A DNA stretch of 64,000 nt, from contig NC_084807.1 in NCBI RefSeq assembly GCF_963583255.1, positions 14,345,072 to 14,409,071 on the forward strand, in the 5' to 3' direction. Shown here one piece after another: positions 58,020 to 64,000 of this stretch (positions are counted from its first letter, which is position 1; each line of letters begins with the position of its first letter). The DNA comes from Pyrus communis. Taxonomy: Eukaryota > Streptophyta > Magnoliopsida > Rosales > Rosaceae. The notes under the pieces were generated by a model, which worked only from the letters and a program-made list of their open reading frames with translations, had not been told where the DNA came from and ran no database searches. Position numbers and translations under genes: made by a program.

Positions 58020-58676
58020 ATGGCAAACTCATCGAACCTTAGCTTAGATTTGAGTCTCAGCAGCGATCCGGTTGCGCCCCGTCAAGGTAATGTATGGCGC
58101 CCTTCTTTTTTATCTTCTAACGGTCCTCTTTCAGGTGAAGACTCTGTGATGCAGGACGCCACAACAGCTACAATAGTAGCTAGGAACCTCCTCACTCCAA
58201 AAGATAGTAGGCTGCTGTCAGGACGGTCTGATGAGTTGGCCGTTCAAGAGTCCCTCGCACTTAGTGTTCAGTGTGCGAGCTCTGTGTCCAACATGGGCCT
58301 ACGCCTGCTTGCCCGCTCTCGTCAGGTGGAATCGTTGATGGCAGAGGTGGAAAGACTTAAGCAAGAGATCCAGCAGCTTAAGTACGAGAATAGAAGTTTG
58401 CATGTGCTTGCAAATAACTATTCGTCGGGCATGAAGAGGAAGCTTGATGAGCTGCAAGAATCTGAGGGTCGAATTCACAGTGACCGTCAAAGGCTTGCGG
58501 CTTGTCTCCAGAGGCACCTTTTTCCTGGGTCATCCAGCGCTTGGCCAAGTATTGAGGCCTGGAATGCTCTAGCTCCGATACCTCCCGCTCCGATGGCTTC
58601 CGCTCCGATGCCTCCCGCTTCTATGCCTCCCGCTTCTGCGCCTCGTAGTGGGGCTTCACGCAAACAACCTTTGTGA
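58020..58676 (+). CDS. 218-aa coiled-coil protein with LxLxL motif, antisense in element S
   Basis: Intact ORF; the ATG sits in a good plant context (GAAAATGGC). Residues 1-60 are Ser/Leu-rich with overlapping LxLxL motifs (L7, L9, L11, L13), like an EAR repression motif. The middle contains LLARSRQVESLMAEVERLK and continues as a heptad-patterned coiled coil to about residue 165 (EIQQLKYENRSLHVL, KRKLDELQESEGRI). Residues 180-210 are Pro/Ala/Met repeats (APMPP, ASMPP). No DNA-binding basic region, membrane segment or catalytic motif is seen. Codon use and GC content differ from the gag/pol genes. I have the impression of similar repeated ORFs in apple-family genomes but cannot verify it. The function is unknown; it may be a truncated copy of a host regulator or an additional element ORF. 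Confidence 0.7.
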   Translation: MANSSNLSLDLSLSSDPVAPRQGNVWRPSFLSSNGPLSGEDSVMQDATTATIVARNLLTPKDSRLLSGRSDELAVQESLALSVQCASSVSNMGLRLLARSRQVESLMAEVERLKQEIQQLKYENRSLHVLANNYSSGMKRKLDELQESEGRIHSDRQRLAACLQRHLFPGSSSAWPSIEAWNALAPIPPAPMASAPMPPASMPPASAPRSGASRKQPL

Positions 58677-58704
58677 AGCTCCACCTTTCTCCATGTTTAG
58701 TATC

Positions 58705-58722
58705 TTTCTTTCTTTTTTTCTT

Positions 58723-58770
<48 letters not shown>
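58705..58770 (+). repeat. T-rich tract
   Basis: Interrupted poly-T ending in about 36 uninterrupted T. It marks the right edge of the foreign block. Confidence 0.95.
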
Positions 58771-58775
<5 letters not shown>

Positions 58776-58783
58776 AAATAAAA

Positions 58784-59923
58784 TCAAACGGCATGGAATT
58801 GGTCCTTGAATGGAAGGTGATACTTGAAGTGAACCGGCATTGGTTTGAATTCTAGTGTAGGTGCCTGATTCATAAAAAACAGCAAGTTAGTATAAAATCT
58901 AATGGAATTTGGAAAAAAATACTTACTTGTTTTGTCCGACAAGAATTCAATGACAAACACCACTCCTTTGAAAGTTTCAGGGATATTGGACTTGGCCAGA
59001 TTGCAAGTGATGGTTATGACTTGTCCAATGTCATCAAATTTAACTTCTTTGGATTTTGTGGTTTCAAGAACGTCCTCTTTGATGAATTCATGACATTCCC
59101 TACTTGTCACCTTTGGAAGGGCTTCCAAGATGTCTTTTTCACCTTCTTCTTCCTTGGAAGTCATGAATTTGCAAGGAATAGGGATACTTGTTAGAACGGG
59201 GTTAAAAATAATGAAATTTGGAACAACCATACCTGTATTAGATGGCATAGGAGCAATAGGTGCCTCCGGTAAAGGTGTTTCCACCCTTTCCGTGGGTTGG
59301 GTGTATTCCTCTTCCTTGTGATTTGATTTTGATGGTTGAGGGTCCGTTCCAACCTCCTTGTCACTTCTCAACATGATAGCATTGGTGGTTTCAAATTCTC
59401 CCATCTGATTTGCAATGGTTGAACTAGGGAGTTCGCCTTGGTCGCAAAATTGTCCTTCGAACTCCGCTATCTGCCCAATTTGCTTTTCCAGAGTAGTAAG
59501 TAATTGAAAAATCGTATCATTATCATTTGAATTACCTACATTACTTTGGGCAGGTTGTGGTGGCTGCATAGGCGTTGAATAGAACTCCTCATACGGCTGC
59601 CAATATCCTTCTTGTTGAGCCTCATTGTCTTGATTTTGTAAGCCCTGCACCAAACAAATTAATTCATCAAGCTTTTGATTATAATTTATTGACGAACATA
59701 AGTTTGGTTGGGTATATTGAATATGAGGTTGTGGTGGCTGCCAATATCCTCCTTGTTGAGTATTTTGAGGTTCCCACCACATAGAGTTTGAATGATCACT
59801 CCAATCCGAATTGTAAGTATTGGAAAACACGTTATTCCTTGATTGAAGATTCAATATATCAACTCTTTGCATTTGAGACCTTTCCATGAGTTGTGACAAA
59901 AGAGAAGCATTATCAAGTGCCAT
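58784..59923 (-). CDS. Element S gag-tail ORF with extra module (about 379 aa)
   Basis: Minus-strand ORF; I choose the ATG at 59921-59923 (MALDNASLLSQ) because the longer frame has no ATG upstream. It contains gag-derived parts in the normal order: NTYNSDWSDHSN and GGYWQPPQP (the segment after the zinc knuckle in full-length gag), FQLLTTLEKQIGQIAEF, LPSSTIAN, FETTNAIMLRS, PIPCKFMTSKEEEGEKDILEA. Then comes the module shared with N (ECHEFIKEDVLETT, KEVKFDDIGQVIT, TFKGVVFVIEFLS), and finally a short piece of the pro-RT linker (PTLEFKPMP) before the stop. The capsid domain, CCHC knuckle and protease are absent. Q/P-rich and mostly disordered by eye. It may bind RNA or assist packaging; no function is shown. 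Confidence 0.7.
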   Translation of the reverse strand: MALDNASLLSQLMERSQMQRVDILNLQSRNNVFSNTYNSDWSDHSNSMWWEPQNTQQGGYWQPPQPHIQYTQPNLCSSINYNQKLDELICLVQGLQNQDNEAQQEGYWQPYEEFYSTPMQPPQPAQSNVGNSNDNDTIFQLLTTLEKQIGQIAEFEGQFCDQGELPSSTIANQMGEFETTNAIMLRSDKEVGTDPQPSKSNHKEEEYTQPTERVETPLPEAPIAPMPSNTGMVVPNFIIFNPVLTSIPIPCKFMTSKEEEGEKDILEALPKVTSRECHEFIKEDVLETTKSKEVKFDDIGQVITITCNLAKSNIPETFKGVVFVIEFLSDKTSKYFFPNSIRFYTNLLFFMNQAPTLEFKPMPVHFKYHLPFKDQFHAV

Positions 59924-59938
59924 CTTGTTCTTAACAAA

Positions 59939-59939
<1 letters not shown>

Positions 59940-59977
<38 letters not shown>
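59940..59977 (+). repeat. Poly-A run (38 bp)
   Basis: Uninterrupted A run in the leader of S (poly-T in the sense strand), just before the ORF. It may be a slippage product. Confidence 0.95.
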
Positions 59978-59979
<2 letters not shown>

Positions 59980-60014
59980 AAATCTAAAAGACAATACAGA
60001 AACAAACAATCCAA

Positions 60015-60052
60015 GGGATTAGCAAATTTTCTAATCCCCGGCAACGGCGCCA
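60015..60052 (-). promoter_or_regulatory. Element S PBS and hairpin
   Basis: The PBS is the complement of TCCCCGGCAACGGCGCCA (60035-60052), a perfect tRNA-Asp type. The overlapping hairpin arms are GGGATTAG (60015-60022) and CTAATCCC (60031-60038). Confidence 0.88.
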
Positions 60053-61436
60053 AAATTTGATGCGAGATTTATACGCACACAAATTAAACCCTCTTTTTGA
60101 CAATTGTAGTATAAGTATAAGTAGGGATCGTTCTGGACCGGGGATTAGGAGGGATTGTTAATCACTTGGATTTGACTTAAAAACGTAAAAACATAATATA
60201 AAACACTAAACTAGACTCAAAGAATGTAAAACTAAACTTTAAAACACTAAAACAAATCAAAAGACTCAAAATGCTTTTAAAAACACAAACTAAAATGCTA
60301 TACTAAACTCGAAGAATTCAAAACTAAAAATAAGAAAGATTAAGACTAAGACTTAAACGAAATATGGGGGGATTGATTTTGGACGAATTTAAACTAAAAT
60401 GGATAGATTGTAAAGAAAACAAATTGTAAATATGAAATTGACGGAAATGAATGGATGGTATGGCTAGCTAAGGGGTTCTTCTCCACACATGTTACACTTG
60501 CATAATAAAAAGATTTCCAATTGCATTTCAATAAATTATGAAACTCATCACCCCGGGTTAATTAGGTCCGCTTAAATTAACCGTCAAGTTTTCCTTAAGT
60601 TAATGAATTGGATGATTGCATACGACAACCCAAAGCATTCCCCACAAGTTCCCTACATGAATTGCATAATAGAGATACAAGCAAGAATCATTAAGTTCTT
60701 TGAAAACTATAAGTGTTGACGAGGCATTCGTTACTATGGAATACGCATGAAACTTATGCCAAGAATTCGTTTAACGCGATTGTTTATAAGCAACCTCCAC
60801 TACTTGTGAATATAAGTTCATAACGATTAGGTGAAACTCACTTATATTCTAGCGTCATATTCATGAATGAAAATTAAGCGTGCACTCTCAATAAACATAC
60901 ATAAATAGGTTATCAATCAAATAGTTAAACAAATTGAATTCACAACTTATGAAACGCAATTAGAAGTAATCAAATCAAAATGCAAGCATAAACATTTATT
61001 TCGAATTACCCCCTAGCTAAAGGGGGATTAGTTCTTCATAACATTGAAATCAAAGAAACACCTAAACATTCCAACAACTCAAACTTGAATTGTATGAACG
61101 TTTAGGCACTCTTCTCTTCCATTCCTTATACGTACAAAACAAAGAGAATTAAAATGAAACATTGAAATCAAAGAATCACCTAAACATTCCAACAACTCAA
61201 ACTTGAATTGTATGAACGTTTAGGTCCTCTTCTCTTCCTCGTTGTTGTAGCATAAGGTCTAAGGATAGTTGGTTTGGGGGAATGGAAGTGTGGAATGGAG
61301 TGAGGAGTGATGGAAATGGAAAGATGGTTGGTGTTTGGATTAGTAGGGAGGGGGGACTCACGGCTAAGAGAGAAAGGGATGTGTTTGTGGTGTGTTGTGT
61401 ATGAAATGAGATGATCCTTGAATGAATGAATGCAAG

Positions 61437-61447
61437 GGTATTTATAG
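61437..61447 (-). promoter_or_regulatory. TATA box of the S 5' LTR
   Basis: Complement of GGTATTTATAG, i.e. CTATAAATACC in the sense direction, about 200 bp upstream of the duplicated R start. K has the same box at 37725. Confidence 0.6.
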
Positions 61448-61575
61448 GGGGAATGGGAGAATATGTGGGTGATTGTTTAAGAGTGAATGTGGTTGTTATG
61501 ATTGAGAGTGCATGTGGATGAAATAATGATGGAAAAAGAGCTAGGTTGTTGGTGTGTGAATGCATGTGTTGAATT

Positions 61576-61743
61576 GGTGGTGCAATGATGAAAGAGTAAG
61601 TGCATGTGTGTGTGAATGGTGGTGCAATGATGAAAGAGTAAGTGCATGTGTGTGTGAATGGTGGTGTAATGATGAAAGAATAAGTGCATGTGTGTGTGAA
61701 TGGTGGTGCAATGATGAAAGAGTATGTGCATGTGTGTGTGAAT
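61576..61743 (-). repeat. 42-bp minisatellite in S 5' LTR, 4 copies
   Basis: Units at 61576, 61618, 61660 and 61702 with an exact 42-bp period (14 codons, so every frame stays open and produces a His-rich pseudo-ORF). Confidence 0.95.
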
Positions 61744-62105
61744 GGTGTTTCTTGATGGTTTTGGGGTTGTGATGCATGTGAATGCATGTGGCTAAGGGTT
61801 GTTGATTGGGCTAGAGGTTTTGCATGGCTCAAAGGATTGTTTGATTGGGCTAGGCCCTTTGTTTTATGTCCAAAGTGCATACAAGGCTTTCAAATTCGTC
61901 CAACACTTTGGCTCCAAGCATATGCTATCCATTCCAAGCCCAATTTTGCTCCAAAATGCTCCAAAATGCATCTTTTTGCTTCCTTAGCCATATGAACCTA
62001 AAAACACACGAAAATGGCTTAAACTACTAAAACAACTATGAATTAATAACATAGATGCACGAAAACAAGCTAAGTAAGTCGCCTAAATATGCTCCTATCA
62101 ACACT

Positions 62106-63177
62106 TAATTTTCATGCATGAATATGACGCTAGAATATAAGTGAGTTTCACCTAATAGTTACGAACTTATATTCACAAGTAGTGGAGGTTGCTTATAAAC
62201 AATCGCGTTAAACAAATTCTTGGCATAAGTTTCATGCGTATTCCATAGTAACGAATGCCTCGTCAACACTTATAATTTTCATAGAGCGTAATGATTCTTG
62301 CTTGTACCTCTTCTATGCATTCATGTTGAGGACTTGTGGGGAATGTTTTGAATTGTTGTATGCGCTAACCCATCCAATTCAATAACGTTAGGAAGATTTG
62401 AAGGTTAATTAGTGCATCACGGTTAACCCGGGGTGTTGAGTTTCATGGTTTATTGAAATGCAATTGGAAATCATTTTATTAGGCAAGTATAACATGTATG
62501 GAGATGAACCCCTTAGCCATTCTATCATCCATTCATTCCATTCCATCAAATTCGTTTTACAATCTGTTTAGTTTATTAACTTGTTTTGTTATTTCAATTT
62601 TCGTATAAATCTAAATCCCCCTTTACTTTAATGTCCAATTTAGTTAGAAATCAATTTAGTTTATGTTTCTAAGTGTTTTGATTCATTTTATTTCCCAATT
62701 TCGTCCAAATTCACCAAAGTGCTCAAAACTGCCCAGAAAGTGATTTTAAGGCAGTTTTGAGTGTTTTGGGTGATGTTTGAGTCTTTTGGTTTGTTTTAAT
62801 GTTTTAAGTGTTTAGTTTTACATTCTTTGAGTTAGTTTAGTGTTTTATATTGTGTTTTTACGTTCTTGAGTCAAGTTATTACATAAATTCGTCCAAATTT
62901 GTGTTTGTGCTCAAATCTGCCCAGAAAGTGGTTTGTAGGCAGATTTGAGTGTGTTTGTGTTGTTTTGAGTCTTTTGGTTTGTCTTAGTGTTTTAAAGCTT
63001 AGTTTTGCATTCTTTGAGTCTAAGTTAGTATTTCATATTGTTATTTTATGTTTTTGAGTCAAATCCAAGTGGTTAACAATCCCTCCTAATCCCCGGTCTA
63101 GAACGATCCCTACTTATACATATACTACAATTTGACGAAAAGAGGGTTTAATTTGTGTGCGTATAAATCTCGCATCA
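62106..63177 (+). mobile_element. Solo LTR Q, part 3
   Basis: U5 of Q after element S. The words differ between sites (ATGCGTATTCCAT near 62236, ATGCATTCAT near 62316, ATGCGCTAACCCAT near 62361, GTGCATCAC near 62413). A stretch of about 200 bp with GCCCAGAAAGTG is partly duplicated (62730 and 62920). It ends CGCATCA at 63177, followed by GTTAG. Confidence 0.9.
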
Positions 63178-63182
63178 GTTAG

Positions 63183-63690
63183 TTGTGCGATGCAACTAAT
63201 TTGGAGCGTTGTCATTCATAGTCTAAAGGAATAATAACTGGACATTGGTTTGTATGCATATATCATGTGTGGAGAAGGACCCTCTAACTAGCCTCTCACC
63301 CATTTATTTTACTTAAATTCGCTTTTCAAAAGTGTTTTCTATAAAGTTTTTGTTTTAAGTTTAAAATTCGTCAAAAACAATTCCCATTTCACTTAGTCTT
63401 CATATTTGAGTCAAAACTTGTTTTCCTTGAGTCTTTTGAGTCAAGTCAAGTCCTATTTTCGTCCAAAACACTTATTGAGTCTAAATTTGAGTCTTTTTTA
63501 TTATTGGTTGCTGTTTTAAGTGTCCAAAGTTAGTTTTAAGTCTATAGAGTCTAGTTTAGTGTTTTTGAGTCTTATTTATATATATTAGCATCCCTAGTTA
63601 ATCCCCTGTCTAGAACGATCCCTACTTACATATCTACTACAATTGTCACAAATAGGGTTTAATTTGTGTGTCAAGTTAATTTTCACATCA
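63183..63690 (+). mobile_element. Solo LTR P, second part
   Basis: Distal U5 of P, ending TTTTCACATCA at 63690, followed by AATAT, the same five bases as before its start at 45846. Confidence 0.92.
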
Positions 63691-64000
63691 AATATATTAG
63701 AGTTTGACGACGATTTTGAGTGAACTTTGAGAAGAAAGAGGAAGCAACTAGAACCTAACCCACCTAGTTCAAGTTCAGAGGCTGAATCTGAAGAAGAAGA
63801 ACAAGCCATGGCTGCGGACAATCGAACAATCAAGGAGCTTTCTGCCTCAGGGTTGGACAATGTCGTGCCATTATGCATTCAATACCCTAGAGCGGCTCAA
63901 GGCAAGACCGATGAGTTTGAATTGAAGTCAAGCTTGTTGCATCACATTCCCAAATACCATGGGCTATCCATGGAAGATCCAAACAAGCACCTTAAGGAGT
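63691..64000 (+). pseudogene. Element O gag, continuation (runs off the window)
   Basis: Continues the gag begun at 45811: LEFDDDFE, then a TGA where A has CGC (Arg), then TLRRKRK, a Ser/Glu-rich stretch, TIKELSASGLDN, LCIQYPRA, LLHHIPKYHGLSMEDPNKHLKE. The site that carries the tRNA-bearing insert in A is intact here. The premature stop is a C-to-T type change. Confidence 0.9.

Larger units (their letters stand above)
56780..58770 (+). other. Foreign block inside element S (captured gene candidate)
   Basis: About 2 kb with no match to A, C or N, placed where N has the conserved post-integrase block. Its base composition is visibly richer in G+C and CG than the surrounding AT-rich LTR sequence. 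It contains a promoter-like region (57580-58019), an intact ORF (58020-58676) and a terminal T-rich tract (58705-58770). Past the T tract, homology to N resumes (GGTGATACTTGAA). I see no Helitron or MULE termini, no flanking duplication and no obvious intron. Tat-lineage elements are known to carry additional ORFs, some in antisense, so this could be an element-specific gene rather than a host gene. Confidence 0.7.
51089..62100 (-). mobile_element. Element S: young, pol-less LTR element carrying an antisense gene
   Basis: 11-kb element in reverse orientation inside solo LTR Q, flanked by ACACT (51084-51088 and 62101-62105). Sense order (right to left): 5' LTR (60058-62100), PBS, A-run, gag-tail ORF (58784-59923), a block of about 2 kb on the opposite strand with a 218-aa ORF (56780-58770), 3' noncoding region (54895-56779), PPT, 3' LTR (51089-54879). 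There is no protease, RT, RNase H or integrase. Shared LTR sequence (52890-54879 and 60111-62100, constant offset 7221) looks identical everywhere I compared it, including long ORFs in both, so insertion was recent. It must have used enzymes of a related Athila-like element. Confidence 0.9.
60058..62100 (-). mobile_element. Element S 5' LTR
   Basis: 2043 bp, TGATGCGAGATTT...TGCTCCTATCA in reverse. R start duplicated (about 61040-61230). U5 words: site 1 is ATGCGTATTCCAT, but sites 2 and 3 are ATGCAATTCAT and ATGCAATCAT, so the LTR itself looks recombinant. The ORFs at 61197-61880 are U3 and the minisatellite, not genes. Confidence 0.92.

Noticed and set aside
56780..58770. Helitron or Pack-MULE as carrier of the captured block
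   Set aside because: No TC...CTRR ends, terminal inverted repeats or 9-bp duplication found at either edge by eye.
59940..59977. Poly-A tail of a retroposed mRNA
   Set aside because: It lies in the leader between PBS and ORF, with element sequence on both sides; more likely slippage.

Overview
The window is repeat-dense plant nuclear DNA. Almost every stretch belongs to Ty3/gypsy LTR retrotransposons of the Athila type. The signs are: a primer-binding site matching tRNA-Asp (TGGCGCCGTTGCCGGGGA), a DLGAS protease motif, RT motifs (IDQMLERLAG, MPFGLCNAPATFQRCM, FMDD), an HHCC-DDE integrase with a GPY/F tail, and long (~2 kb) LTRs that begin TGATAGGAG and end CATCA. A dicot is likely. A rosid such as apple or pear is my impression from the LTR style and one captured ORF, but that is inference. 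I see no ordinary single-copy gene. Athila-rich nests like this are often pericentromeric (inference).

Layout. Bases 1-2129 are the end of an LTR (D). Bases 2130-32967 are a decayed minus-strand element, C. It is split by solo LTR B (4082-24168), which is itself split by a complete plus-strand element, A (4683-22711). A carries three nested solo LTRs (10814, 15732, 18625). C is also split by solo LTR E (25440-30473), which holds solo LTR F (26183-28675). Bases 32968-44858 are rearranged: an inversion of about 7.35 kb (33307-40655) separates the two halves of element H and of two LTRs, and several head-to-head junctions follow. Bases 44859-64000 are plus-strand element O. Its gag is split by solo LTR P, which contains solo LTR Q, which contains solo LTR R and the young element S (51089-62100). 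In all, twelve insertions are bounded by readable 5-bp target duplications: ten solo LTRs and two two-LTR elements.

Element S is the most unusual component. The two copies of its LTR look identical over about 1.99 kb, so it inserted recently. It has no pol. Its one sense ORF is a gag-tail-derived protein with an extra module that is shared with a second deleted element, N (43490-43972). Between this ORF and its 3' noncoding region lies a higher-GC block of about 2 kb on the opposite strand. That block holds an intact 218-aa ORF (an LxLxL motif, a coiled coil and a Pro/Ala tail) behind a promoter-like region with two G-boxes and direct repeats. It looks like a captured host gene or an additional antisense ORF of the Tat/Athila sort.

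Other structure of note: a 121-bp insert in A's gag carries an LTR end, a PBS and 17 further bases of tRNA-Asp, as a strong-stop cDNA would. A short ATG...CAT word occurs three or four times at fixed spacing in each LTR, and its core changes together at all sites between LTR subfamilies. A hairpin overlaps the 3' end of the PBS in four elements. A 222-bp triplication and several expanding minisatellites lie inside LTRs. The pol genes are mostly broken; only A's RNase H-integrase segment and some protease segments remain open.
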